Shown here: positions 31,905 through 44,929 of the stretch, in pieces | How positions within the stretch are numbered: the stretch's first letter is position 1 | How the letters are laid out: every line of letters starts with the position of its first letter | Assembly: GCA_039000515.1 (NCBI GenBank) | Contig: JBCFYV010000935.1 | Location: 60,178,346-60,242,345 of the forward strand | Direction: 5' to 3' | Source of the DNA: Timema cristinae | Taxonomy: Eukaryota; Arthropoda; Insecta; Phasmatodea; Timematidae | DNA length: 64,000 nucleotides | Notes under the pieces: generated by a model | Database searches by the model: none | Told to the model about the DNA's origin: nothing | Seen by the model: the letters and a program-made list of their open reading frames with translations, nothing else | Made by a program: the position numbers and the translations under genes

Positions 31905-34648
31905 ACAAAAAATGTACACCTCTATATTTATGGTTTATTTAGGTTTTACATTTTTGTCAAACTAGTCTTTAAATATTTTTTTTAAATCATGGTTTTTAAA
32001 GGGCATACTTCCATTTGAGGACAAACCGAGTGTCGAGACAATTATCCATGAGAGTCCTGGGTTGAATTAAATCTCACTTGGTGGTGTACAAACACAACTA
32101 AACTTACCGCTTACACTTAGCCAGAAAAGAAAGTTTTTTTACATTTAAATTAAGTTCAGATTTCATCTTCAATGTGTATTTTAATTTTCCTTGGAAAGAA
32201 CCGTTTGTTAAACTTTTGCCCCCCTTATATATAATTTATATTATCTTGGTCTTCATAATTTTTAAATTATTTTTCCTATCTAAGAAAAACCACAGTATCA
32301 ATTGGCAAAGATGTATGTATATTTTGTTAATATTGCACACATGTATTTTTTATTTTTTTTATTGTTGACTTTTTATAAATAAGAACTACCTATCAATCAA
32401 GTTATAACCATAATTTGACTATGTGGACAAGTTTAAAAACCATATATTTATAATAATATTTAAATTGTTCCACAAATATTCTTGAAGTAAACTCATTGTC
32501 AATGTTTCATTTGAAGAAACCATTATTATTTTTTATAGTAAAGTTTAAAATCCAATGCTAAATGCAGTTGTTTATAGACATCAACAGTCCATTCAGAAGA
32601 AACATGAATTAAATCTTTGATTTAAAGGAAATAATTAGGCTTTTCTTTTGGTTGTCAATATAATAATACTGTGTCAAGGAATTTAACCTTTGTATCGACT
32701 TGATCATAACTGATTGCATCACATATTTTTCTAATGATAAGTATTATTCATGAGCAGAATATTGAACAATGCCATTCATAATTTGTAATGTTTAGTGTTT
32801 CTGTCGACAATGATATCATTTGTTGAACACAAACCACTTTTATCCGGTGTTTTATGAACTTATTGAACTATGGGTACAGGTCTGTCGAATTGGCCACTCC
32901 TATTCTCGGCAGATTATTAAATTATATAAGATATATATATATAGCTTTTTTGTAAAAGATATATATCTCCTTTTTTTATTAATTCAGTTTTCAGAGTAAT
33001 TTAGCTATTTCTTACACACAAAAAATAATCAGGGCATTTGTGATAAAAAAAATATGATTTGTTACATAAATAATAAGACTTTTGAAAATTAAATACAATA
33101 TTTATTTGTTTGCCCCCGTCCTATTTTGATTTTGTCTGTCGGGTGGCAAAACGTGCCTTACTATACTTCTGATTTTGATGAGACGCAATATGTTTGTCAG
33201 AAATATTCCTCTGGATTCAATTCATAAGGCAGGCTGGTTGTAGATAATATTAAACAGGTTAGGTCACGTTCTAAGACATAAATGTGTCAGATCTATATAT
33301 ACATATATCTGTAGACACAAGTTTCCCAAACAAAGATTACTCCATTTTGCCATCTGACTTTAAGTGAATCTCTCTTTAGTAGTGACGTTTTCGAAAGATC
33401 TGTATTCTAAATAAGTTAGAAGATATCTGAAGCTTAAACAAAATAATGTTTATAAGAAATAGATACAGTTTATTTTTGAACGATGTTGATTTGGGCTATT
33501 AATGACAAACATAATATATCGCCGTATTGTTTGTTTGCTGCAGGATTGTTTGTGGACCTGTTGACCAATAAATGTAGAACTGTTTGTAGTAAAGAAGGTC
33601 AGTAACTCCCTTATATAATCGCTTTCAAGAGTTTCTTTGCAAAGAAGAACAGTTCAAATTTGTTAACAATATATAAATATATTATCAAATTATATGAAAG
33701 TTTTAATTTTTTACCATTGTATTTGGAAGGAGCATATGGTTTTTTAACGGTTTTTTAAGACCCTAGGATGTAAATAGTTGGAAGTAATCCACTCAGTAAA
33801 TTTGTGCATTATATAATAACCTTTTGTAAAATAAAATTTGTGGTAATTATCGTCAAAACTGTGAATAAATAGAAAGATCATTTCTTGGATTTTACAATAT
33901 TATATTTCATTTATCGAAAATAGTTTTAAAATCTAAAATAAACCTAAGCATTTCAAAAGTAATTTAAAAGTGGTTAAATGCATGACATCCTAGCATTTGT
34001 ATTATATCTATATATATACCTGTAAAGAGAGAATAGATTTAAATTTATTATATTATAAATATATAGAAAGAATATATAATATATATTTAATTTAAAAATG
34101 AAAAAAATTAATATTTATAGTAAAAATGTTTAAATAAAAAAAGTTTCAGCTTAGTCTTACTTGGGTAAGACTCAAAATGCTTATTTTCCTGTTTTATTAT
34201 TTAATATTAATAACTATTTGTTATTGTTCTTACTTAAGGTAATTTATTAGGTAGTGCTTTTGTGATTGCACAAGTTTCCCTCTGAACTTGTCTATTTTGT
34301 GTGCACATTGTCTGTAATATGGTGTCGAATCACCGCTTATTTCGCTGAGAGTTAAGTTTGTTGACCAACCTGTGCTATTTGTTTTGTTATGTTGGTATGA
34401 GTGAAGGCATTTGTGAAAATGCTGTGTTGTTGTATTGAATTTTCTCCATCCAAATAAATTCTTATGTCCCATTTCTAATCTTTCTTTACTAAACATTCAT
34501 CCAAGTGTCTATACTTGCTGAAATTCAGTTTAATTTTTAAATTCTAAGTATTGATTGAGGAATTATACTTATTTTACAGTTTTGCGCTTCAAGTTTATCA
34601 CTCTTATCAAGTTTAAAATTAGGAGGTATAATCGGCATACTAAACTTA
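31905..34648 (+). other. Probable 3'UTR and AT-rich downstream sequence
   Basis: Very AT-rich, with TATA-type microsatellites (about 32927-32945, 33997-34090) and several AATAAA words. No coding signal. The minus-strand open frame near 34230-34496 has no recognisable product. Confidence 0.5.
33567..33572 (+). promoter_or_regulatory. Candidate polyadenylation signal AATAAA
   Basis: An AATAAA hexamer about 1.66 kb after the stop codon, followed by a GT-rich stretch (ACTGTTTGTAG) as expected of a cleavage region. Other AATAAA-like sites follow within 300 bases (about 33830 and 33865). In AT-rich DNA such hexamers are frequent by chance, so this marks a possible 3'UTR end only. Confidence 0.3.
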
Positions 34649-34856
34649 GTGATACCTGAGTAGAAATTGTTTAGATAAAACACTAAAAAACACATCTTTA
34701 AGGACAAGCTTTCAATGTCATCCCATAAAAAGAGTGAGTAGACTGCTCAGTTCTTGACCCGATGAAGATGTCTGTGACAGTGCAAGATTGTCCTTAAAAA
34801 TATGTTTTGTTTGTTTTTTAGTGTTGTATCTAAACAATTTCTACTCCATTATCACC
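34649..34856. mobile_element. Fold-back / MITE-like element, 208 bp
   Basis: Inverted arms: left GAGTAGAAATTGTTTAGATA then AACACTAAAAAAC, right the complement (GTTTTTTAGTGTTGTATCTA then AACAATTTCTACTC), plus a shorter inner pair (TTAAGGACAA / TTGTCCTTAA). No target duplication is clear and there is no coding capacity. Confidence 0.7.
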
Positions 34857-36486
34857 AAGGTAAGTGTGCTGACTGTCCCTACAAATTTAAACCATGATGT
34901 AGTCTAGTACTCTTTTGCAAATAACTGTAAATTGAGTTTTACAAATGACACCTTAATAAGAGTTCCAAATAATATGGAGTGACTCTCTTGCATTTAAATT
35001 ATACAGAAGTCATTGTGTGTATTGGAAGGGTAATGTAGGGTTATTAGTCAAAAATACATACTTTTTTTAAAATCTTTTAAAATTTATAGAAAAACTGAAA
35101 TGTCTATATTATTTTCATTAATCTTTGAAAAGAACCTCCGAACACTGTTTGAAGCAATATAAAGAGAATATAAAGTTAGCAGCACTTATTGTAATTTGAT
35201 CATGTCCTTGCCTACATACCCAATTCACAGCAATTATATTTTAATAGTAAAACGGCCATATATACATATTTAAAATTCACCTTTCCTGTATCTTCTTCAA
35301 TGTATAACACAATTACCTCATAATGCGAAAAGAAGTTTTCCTATAGAGAAATAATCTTAAAATAAGTGTAGTAATGCCTTTAATTGTATATCGGTTTGGA
35401 TTTTTAAGGTTTATTTACTATTTAAAGTTTCAGAATGTGATCTGATTTTTAACAATTTGAGTTTTACTTCAATATACAATTATAATTGGTACCGAGTGAC
35501 GGCACAAGCTCAGCCAATCGGATGCCTTTCTCCTTCTGGCATTGTTACCTTCTAATCAATTATTAATGGTTTGAAGTACATAATAATATATATGGAAGAA
35601 GATACGCAATGAAGAAAGAAAATGTTGGGAGCAAATAGCTATTGGTTCATGTAGCTTCTTCCATAGATAATACAGTACTGTATTGATTTTATAGAAATTG
35701 GTAGCTAATTATAAATTTAGGAACTGTGGATACAGTGGAGCGTTTATTTGTGGGTGTCTACTCTCTTAATTTTCCAGAAATTCATTTTGTCATTAGATGA
35801 TGACGAGTATTTTCCTAATTATTATTTTACAAATACTATTACAACCATGAAAATGCTATAAACGAGAGTCTATTTATATTATGTAATAGGAGAAGTCAAA
35901 AAACATAATTTAAAGACATTTTGTAACTTATGCCCACTACAGCAGCAAAAAATTAATTTGAGTTAAATTTGTGTCTTTATCCTCACAACATACTTTCATG
36001 ACTCGGTTAAACTTCAATACAACTGCACAACAATATACTTTCTGTGTGTGGTGTGTGTGTTAAAAAATGTAGACGATTGTAGGTAAACATTATTGTAAAG
36101 TCTTAAATCTGTTGTTTGCTGCTTGTCATATTATGTACGAGTAAATTGAACATTTATATTTAACTTTCAAGAATTATTTGTTATGTAGAACACCTTTGAT
36201 AGATGTGGAGTAGTAGTCACTCAACTATCTGGCTCATTGAAAACAGAGGATTTGAATAGACATTCGAAAAAATCAAATTGCCCAATATAGTAGAAAAATA
36301 TTACATCACAAACTAACAAATCCTTAAATAACAAGTTTTAACAAAATTATTTATGCTTTTCAGACTAAATATCAATAGTGATCCGTTGTAACCCTATAAT
36401 TTTCTCCCAATCCTAGTTTATGAATAGATCGCAAACCAGATATCTGTATGGAAATAATTTGAAGACTACTTTATATATCAAAGTAT
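34857..36486. other. AT-rich non-coding
   Basis: Includes a fragment near 35278-35345 (CACCTTTCCTGTATCTTCTT, ACCTCATAATGCGAAAAG) matching the right side of the inverted repeat at 36487-36712 and its flank. No gene recognised. Confidence 0.5.
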
Positions 36487-36712
36487 TATATTTGGAAGAA
36501 GGTATAGGAAAAGTGGATAGGAACACATAACAGGGATGAACAAAATATGGCTTTTACAATGTAAAGAAGAACACAGTTCACACTTTACATTAACATTACA
36601 CACTACAATGTAAAGTGTGAACTGTGTTCTTCTTTTCATTGTAAAAGTCATATTGTGTTCGTCCCTGTTACTGGTTTTCTATCCACCTTTCCTGTACCTT
36701 CTTCCAAATATA
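36487..36712. mobile_element. Long inverted repeat, arms about 105 bp
   Basis: Left arm TATATTTGGAAGAAGGTATA ... AGAAGAACACAGTTCACACT, right arm its near-complement AGTGTGAACTGTGTTCTTCT ... CTTCTTCCAAATATA, separated by about 15 bases. Related one-arm fragments occur at 38072-38175 and near 35280, so it is a dispersed family, probably a fold-back or MITE-type element. Confidence 0.82.
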
Positions 36713-37150
36713 GCAAATTACCTCATAAAGTGAAAAGAGGTTTTCCTTATAGAGATTTATTTATCAAAGAAAAGCACAGGAACAAAAAAAAATAATCCCC
36801 CTGTGCACAAATTATATGAATATATCTGTCTTGATAAAGTATAATCATATTAAAAAGAATTTTAGATGACTTAAAAAGAGGGTGGGTATATAATATATGG
36901 TTTTCTTTTTATTTCCTAATAATTATTTTACATTGATTGAGTTGTGAATTTGTCTACTTTTTTTTTCATTTGTTGCCGGTCAGAAATTAACTTCTAAAGG
37001 TTTAATACTTGACTACATCTAGAACTTTATTGGATTTTCAAAACAGTGTTTAAAGCTTGCTAGTCGGAATGACTTTTTGTAGATGCATGTTCCAAATTAA
37101 CTTAAAACCTGTAGAAAAGCCAATTTGAGTACATGTTTGTGAAACAACGC
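36713..37150. other. AT-rich non-coding
   Basis: No recognised feature. Confidence 0.4.
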
Positions 37151-37153
37151 TAA

Positions 37154-37785
37154 GGATCCTTTTATTCAACATCACAAACATGTTGACCAAGCTGTGCTAC
37201 ACTTTATTCAACATCACTAACATGTTGACCAAGCTGTGCTACAGTTTATTAAACATCACTGACATGTTGACCAAGTTGTGCTACAGTTTATTCAACATCA
37301 CTACCATGTTTACCAAGCTGTGCTACAGTTTATTCAACATTACTAACATGTTGACCAAGCTGTGCTACAGTTTATTCAACATCACTAACATGTTGACCAA
37401 GCTGTGCTACAGTTTATTCAACATCATTAACATGTTGACCAAGCTGTGCTACATTTTATCAACATCACTAACATGCTGACCAAGCTGTGCTACAGTTTAT
37501 TCAACATCACTAACATGTTGACCAAGATGTGCTACATTTTATTCAACATCACTAACATGTTGACCAAGCTGTGCTACAGTTTATTCAACATCATAACATG
37601 TTGACAAGCTGTGCTACAGTTTATTCAACATCACTAACATGTTGACCAAGTTGTGCTACAGTTTATTCAACATCACTAACATGTTGACCAAGCTGTGCTA
37701 CAGTTTATTCAACATACTAACATGTTGACCAAGTGTGCTACAGTTTATTCAACATCACTAACATGTTGACCAAGCTGTGCTACAG
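37154..37785. repeat. 42-bp minisatellite, about 15 copies
   Basis: Unit TTCAACATCACTAACATGTT, GACCAAGCTGTGCTACAGTT, TA, containing the palindrome AACATGTT. Since 42 is a multiple of three, one frame stays open for seven copies as a 14-residue repeat (MLTKLCYSLFNITN). Single-base losses in later copies break it. Confidence 0.95.
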
Positions 37786-38071
37786 ACACTTTATTCTTGT
37801 TTGTATGTCATAATTTTGAAGAGCTTTAGAAAATATAATGAGCTTGAAATGTTATAAATACTGATTGCTCTAAAATTAACTTTGCCCATCCAAAGCTCTG
37901 AATTATATTTTGTTTGAGAGGTAAGGATGAAATATAAAAATGAATCAATATGTTCCCAAATGAAAGGAGTTGTATTCAAATAACTTAAAATTGGAAGTTT
38001 TGAACTATATTTTTATTTATCTTGAACACTACAGGCCATATTTACATTAATAATAATTGGCAATCGTTAAA

Positions 38072-38175
38072 TTCGGAAGAAGGTATAGAAAGGTGGATAG
38101 AAACATATAAAAGGAAACGAATGCAAAAAGCCTTTTACATTGAAAAGAACAACGCAATTAATACTTTACATTGCT
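38072..38175. repeat. One-arm fragment of the 36487 inverted-repeat family
   Basis: CGGAAGAAGGTATAGAAAGG, TGGATAGAAACATATAA and CTTTTACATTGAAAAGAACA follow the left arm of that element in order. Confidence 0.7.
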
Positions 38176-39917
38176 TACATTGCTGCCACTGGACGGAGTG
38201 GTAATGGCTGCCTCTTGAAGAAACTTGATTGTTACCACTAAAAACCCCTGACCTAGGTTTAATTCTATCTGAACTCATCAAGAGGGAGTGTGAAATGCGC
38301 AATGCAACTTCCTAAAGGAAGAAGAAAGGAAATTGGTAAAAAACTAAAGGGCACTTGGTTAAAATATTGGTAATGTGATTTAGAGTCGTTTGGGGTTTAA
38401 ATAAGTGACATTAAAATCTCCTTGTAACAACGTCCATTCAATTAAATTTCCTCTTATAACAAAGTTTTTTTTAGAATAAATTGCTAAGGTCAAAATTTAG
38501 ATTAAAGAAATGTATTTTTACATTTTAGCTTTTAAATAACACAAAATGTAACTATTCGCAAGTACTACCCAAAATATCTAACTAAACCCTTATAAGGCTC
38601 CACACATTTAAAATATGTATATTCTCTGTGTGTGTAGAAACAATTTCCCTCAATGCTTACTCAATTTTAAGATTTTTACATTTGTACATTTTAAAATGTT
38701 TTATGTCAATTCATGAGTAAAACATTATAAAAGGAGGCTGTGTTAGAGCTGAATGCCTGAATGGCAATTTCTTGCTTATCTAGTGAGAAATTGCCGCGCA
38801 GACGTTCAGTTCTAACACATTTAATTTTCTACGATAAGTTATTTCAAAATAGGGTTTACTCCAAAATAAAGTCTAAAGCTTCTAACCAACAAGGCTATTT
38901 TTCTTTAACAAACTATAGTTGTTTTATTAATAAAAATAAACGTGTGAAAATGCAACATCTCATTTTCAACATCTTTTTAATCATGTTTCTGAAGCTATGA
39001 GACTTATTGGTAAAGGGCTATAGATTTAGTTTTCCTCTAACCAATAAAGTAATTTTTTTAATAGACTCACAAAAGAAAATTTAAGACAACCAAGAGCTAG
39101 TAGCAAGCTTTCTTCTTCAGTTTGAGATAAGAAGTTTCATAATTTTCTTTCCCCTCTTTCTTATTGCCAAAGTATGTTTGTAGGTGAGGGGTAAAAGAGC
39201 ATATAAGCTTAGACAGAATAGAGAAGTTGTTATAGAAAACAACACAGAACATTGTAATTTAAGCATTGTTGCCTGACGGGGATTGATACTGATAATTTCC
39301 TGCTGACCAAGGTGGCCATCTTAACATAAGGTAGGAACACAAAACAATTTCTTACTCCAGGACAACGTTAATAACCTCTCTCTTATGCCCTGTAAAGTGT
39401 CGATAACTTTAAGGTGTAATATGCAGTGAAAATAAAGGGAGACATATGCATGTAATTTTCACGAGAGAAACCAAGGTGGAAAGTTTACATTTTCACCGAG
39501 TTCATCATTGTGGTCAAGTACTGTTCATTTGCCAGTGTTTGTAAGGTCTTAATGCATCCATACACAATCATTACATTTATTCTCTTCAAATACAAATCTA
39601 TAAAATTACAAAATTATTTTACAATGGTGAATATTAAGGGTTGCCGAGTAGGTGTTTTTCACTTCGAATTGGGTTAGAATGAAAACATAACTTTTTTTAT
39701 GTGTGAGTAATATAGCACAATTTTTGTGGTCAAAATATCAAGTTGTGTTTGTGTAACAGATTCATGTATAGACCATAAGCACAAACCTAAATTTTTAAGA
39801 CGGTTTTTTTTTTATAAAAAGTTTGTCACACACATTTGGATTTTTAAATAACTAATACATTTTGTAGATGCTATATATTTTTTTAATTAGGAAAAAAAAA
39901 ATATCTTAAATATAATG
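38176..39917. other. AT-rich non-coding
   Basis: Short open frames only. A tRNA-SINE-like phrase near 39270-39320 (GACGGGGATTGATACTGATA) is too worn to call. Confidence 0.4.
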
Positions 39918-40235
39918 ACTGCCTCGCTGCTCTAATAGTCAAAGTTTTTGGGGCTGCGGATCCATAGGTCTCAGGTTCGATCCTTGGTGGGTTAAAATTT
40001 TTCTGCGAAGCATTGGGTCCAGGAATGAGTCCATATCTGCCTCGTGAGGACAATTTGAGGAGCTACTTGTATAAAGAAGTATCGGGTTCACTCTAGAAAA
40101 CTGAAATTAACGGCCAGAGGGTTTGTTGTGCCAAATATGTCACACTTTATATCTGCAAATGTTGGCACTATCTTTGCCAACATGCGGCAGCCGCACATTT
40201 GGTATAGCTCGCTTACGACTGACGCCATGAGTTTT
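39918..40235 (+). repeat. tRNA-derived SINE, family 4, forward
   Basis: Head GACTGCCTCGCTGCTCTAAT, B box CAGGTTCGATCCTTGG, body GTGAGGACAATTTGAGGAGC, AAACTGAAATTAACGGCC, GCAAATGTTGGCACTATCTT and GCTTACGACTGACGCCATGA. The same family lies in reverse at 31404-31645. Confidence 0.78.
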
Positions 40236-41853
40236 TAAAAAATGTCATAAAATTGAATCAAATTAATTGAAACTTGGAATTTTTTTTTAGATAAAATTGA
40301 AATAGACAATTTTGGTTGTAAGTTATTCTTCGAGTAGAGTTAAAAGACCTCTAAAATTTGACCTTAGCTCAAATTTTTTAGCACTCCTATTTCCTTAATG
40401 AATATAATATGTTCTTAAATTACATAACATTTTTAGAGATTCTTTTTCCACTTTGACATTTGAGATACTATGTGGAAACGACGATAGAATTAAACCTAGG
40501 TCACGGAACAAAACTATGATGGAGGTGTAAAGTATGAACTGTGTCTCCCTTTTAGGAGGCTATTTTATCCTACACATTTTGCAGCCGTTTCCATTTATAT
40601 AAAACTAACAAAACAGAAATTGTTGTAAAAAAAAAGACCAACTTGATTTAAAAATATATATTTCTGATAAGTTGGTAATTAAAATGGATTATTGTTTCAC
40701 ACAATTTTAACTTGCCCTTCTGCAACACAAATTTTTGCGATTGTTTCATCACAAACGTAAATTTGGTATGAATGAAATAGTGCATTGATCCTGTTGTAAT
40801 TTGTTATTAAGAGAGTGAATCACATGCCAATCAAAGCTGTGATACAGTCGGATAGAAATCGTAGATTTACACCAACACTATTGTACATGGTTCATTTCTG
40901 ATGAAACAATAATGGAGATAAAGAGTTAATAGATGTTCCTAATACTGAACATTGTTGAAATATTAAATTATATATGGATAAAAACTAGGTACTTGCAAGA
41001 CTCGAAAATTCAAAGGAAAAAAAATCTCGATCTTGTTTCTAAAGTTAAAAAATGAATCTCGAAAATTCGAGAATTAAAAAAAAGCAAATAATGGCCCTAA
41101 GAAATTTAAAAAAACTAAACCTGGAATTTATTAATTCTAATAAAACCCAAAAATAGGCCACATTTCCCTCAAAAAATCAGCCTTTATTTAGAAATGTTAT
41201 TATTATTTTTTATCACTATCAAACTTTGACAATATAAGCTCTTATACGGGAAAATTAAATTATAAATAGTGTTCATTGTAACTACCTATCACTATTTTAT
41301 TAATTACATTTAAAATGTGTATGAGTTATATCTCAAGTGTTTGAGTGAACTATATGTAAGAAATTCTAAATCAAGCGCCAGCTCAAATGTCATAATGGAA
41401 CTTTGTAGACTATGCTTTACTTTATTTTAATAAACATAATTTACATTTTTGTACGTTCAAAGGAAATTTTCTCATCTCGTTCTCATGTTTCGATACATTC
41501 TTATATTCTGATCTTGAATTGAAAAAAATGTTCTCGCACATCCTCAATGCAACCGCATTGATAAGGCTGTTTTTAACCATTTTAGAATGGCTTCACAGAT
41601 AAGCTTTGTGCACAAATCTTCATTCTGTCATAATAGGGGCATACTTAGGGATATAGTATAAATGTTAGAGTTGCAGAAAATGAGTGAGAGTTGAAAAATA
41701 GTGTAATTTGTTCTCCTTTCTACATTCCACCCAAGTAAACATTTAATCCCAACATGGGTGAAGATAACACAAAAAAAAGTCGTTTCTTTCAATACCGATA
41801 TCGAAGTGCGAGTACTAATATCAGTAAAAGTATCGATTAAAGAAATAATAATA
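40236..41853. other. AT-rich non-coding
   Basis: No gene recognised. A short phrase near 40533-40550 (GTAAAGTATGAACTGTGT) recalls the inverted-repeat family at 36487. Confidence 0.4.
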
Positions 41854-42099
41854 TTTAGCACCGCGTCTTACTACCCGTTCGGGTTATACGCTTTAAGTAC
41901 TAATTACGCTAATGGATTAGGAATTGGGAAGGTTGAATTAGAGGAAGTGAACCCGCATTTGCGTGGAGGGAGAGTGGAAAACCATTTAGGAAAAACCACC
42001 CCAGTTCACCCGACCAAGATTCGAACCTCAATCTCCCCGTCCTCAACAGTCTAGCTCAACACGACAAGCGCATTAGCCAACTACGCCACCAAGGCGGGC
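41854..42099 (-). repeat. tRNA-derived SINE, family 1, reverse, near full length
   Basis: Clean reverse copy: TTAGCACCGCGTCTTACTAC, CCGTTCGGGTTATACG, GTGGAGGGAGAGTGGAAAAC, B-box complement GATTCGAACCTC, ending CGCCACCAAGGCGGG. Confidence 0.9.
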
Positions 42100-44920
42100 T
42101 TAAAGAAATACTGGTATTGAAAGGAAAATATCAATATTAGTAAAGTATCAATACTTTTTCCACTATTGTCGCCGCGAAAAATTTTGAGTAATCATTCAAA
42201 AACGAATGCATGTGCGCACACACAAACTCAGATGTGAGCCAGGAGCTGATTTAGGCCTGCAATGATGATTGCTCTTAAATAAATATAATAGAATTGTGGA
42301 AAATAAAGCTGAAATAATATGTTGGAGTTTTTAATTTTATTTTCGCTTCATTTCCTACAATTCTATCATATTTATTGGATTACAGACTACAATCAATTTG
42401 TAAGAAGCTTATAATGGTTCACATTTAATATACCAGGAGGCTTCACTTAACCGCTTCATTGGTCACGTGTAGGGGCGACGAAAACAGTTGATACAAATTA
42501 ATTAAACTAAAAAAAAAATTTTTAGGTCGGACTAAACAACTTTTTATCAGTCTTTTTTTGGGGTTTTGGAAAATATTTTGGGTAGAGATCAAACTGCTAC
42601 TAAATGAGTCTTATTTGAATGCTAGAAAATATATTAGATCTACTTTCACATATTCATACGTCAAGTCATGTACTCTACATTTGTTTGATAGATATTACAT
42701 ATAAAATAATAGTAATAATATAGTAAAATATTACCAATTTTGTTTGCTAAATATATATATGTATTTTATAAGAGACCCTTCTTGCATTTGGGACCACACT
42801 TAGCGCTTTCCAAACCACTCTTACTTCAAATAGTTTATTCTCATATCTTTGACACTGCATTTAGATCAAACTAGGAATCTCTCCAGTCTTTGAGACATGT
42901 GTCGTAGTATGGCGCTCAACGCTCTCAATCTTAGCTGAGGCTGCTTGAGAATACTGTATAGCATCTAGTGGTGATGAACTAGAGGTTTCTAGTAATAAGA
43001 TTCTCTTGTCACTATAAGGGGGCACTTTTGTAGTTGTCCTCCCGCAAGGAGGATCTTTCATCTCCACCCTCATTTAAATCTTAATGGACCATTATTTCGA
43101 TTATATATTTTAGGAAAATACAATGCTTAGGCGAAACCCAAGTCACATAATTTCCTTCGCGTCTTCTAAAAGCATTCTAAAGCATACTAAACATTTCAAA
43201 GGGGTGTTTGAATTATTTTATTTCTAGCATTGGAGTAATCTTGTTGTGTCTACAATGTCCTGTCCAATTTGTTGATCATTCACATTATAGACTGCTGATT
43301 ATTGGTAATTTTACTAAGGGTTTTAAAAAAGCTGCACGATAATTCCCATTGACCTTTAACACAAATTTAACTCATTTAAATAATGTGTTAGGGCATTTAA
43401 ATTCAATGAGCTATAATACATATTTTTCTCAATGCCTTTTACCATATTTGGTTTTTAGTGATATTAATTTTTAGGTTGTGAAGGTTAAAATAATAAAAAA
43501 GCAACATATCTTTTTGCCTTTGAATTTTCTTTGACCAATTCCAATTTCTAGTTTATCTTTACTTCATTTACGAAAAAGTTACCTAACGAACCATATGTGT
43601 TTAATATTTATTTTTTCATTACATTGTAATATTTGTCCGATAAATGTACATCGGTTCATAAGAAATAAAACCTTTGGTTTTGGGTGTGTGGAACTGTAGA
43701 AACCATCAACAAAATTTGAACCACCCATGATTTTTCAGAATGAATTAACTTGTGTTATAGAAGGGCTTCATAATTACCTGCATTTCATGTGTTGATGTAT
43801 AAGATCTTAACAAAAATATGTTTTAGCTTGTGTGATGTAACTCTGGTTTAGTGTGAACTATTGGAACATGGTAAATATGTGACATTACCGTAGTTACAAA
43901 AAACCTTTTACTACACTACAAATGTTTTACAAAACATAAGTTTCAAAATAGATAAATGTCAATGGTTTAAGTTTGACTACCAAAAATAAATCACAATATT
44001 CCAATAATAGTTGAATGTATACCACATTTTTTTAGAACTATTTATTTACATTTTATATCCAAGAGTTAACCAGTTTTACTAAAAATTGGGATTTTAAGAA
44101 ACAGAGTGGAATGACATACTTACAAAAAATGGTCTATTAAAATTTCAAAAAATAAAATGATGAGTATCAAATACTTGTAACAAACAAAAAGTTTGTTAAC
44201 ATCACTTTGTAATTATTTTTTTTTTAGTGTACCTAATAAATAAAATATTAATAAGGTAGCACACATTTTGCTATCAATCATACATATACATAATATATAT
44301 ATTTTTACTACAATTTGTGATCGTGTCTGTTGTCTTTGTCACATCTCTTAGTCATTTATTATGTTGTGTAATGAACCATTATTATTTGTCTGTGTGTTTA
44401 GGACAAGTGTACCCACTGTGCTTACTTAAATTATGCATAAAACATTAGTATAATATATATTAATAGAGTACATGCCTTCCGTAGGTGCCTTTGCATGCTA
44501 GGTTTTTTTTTTAGACAATGTTCTCTTTTATTTCTAGAGGGAAAGTAAAATGTGAATTTGGAATTCCAAAGTAATAGTTTTGTCTACTGCAGAGTATGGA
44601 TGATGGTAAATAATGGATTTGAAAACAAAAAAAGAACTTAAGTTTCATAGATTTGTTGTTTGTTTAATCTTCTTTCTGATGTTGTCTGTTTCTATCTCGT
44701 GAAGAATAAATGTGTGATATGTCTCTTGAAGTTGTTTATTTATTTACCTTTTACATTTTAGAAGGAAAGATGATAATTCAATGTTTTATCATATACTGGG
44801 AGTGGATATTGATATCCAAGCATGTACTGTAAGTAATCCCACCAGCTTCCCATAGTCTCAAGTCCACCTATGCTGATAATTTACCTTAAAATTCACATTT
44901 CTCATAATTAAGCCTTTATA
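42100..44920. other. AT-rich non-coding
   Basis: No gene or tandem repeat recognised. The minus-strand frame at 42861-43073 is short and unassigned. Confidence 0.4.
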
Positions 44921-44929
44921 AGCACACCA

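Noticed and set aside
34230..34496. 88-residue minus-strand open frame
   Set aside because: No recognisable domain, no neighbouring exons and AT-rich context; treated as chance.
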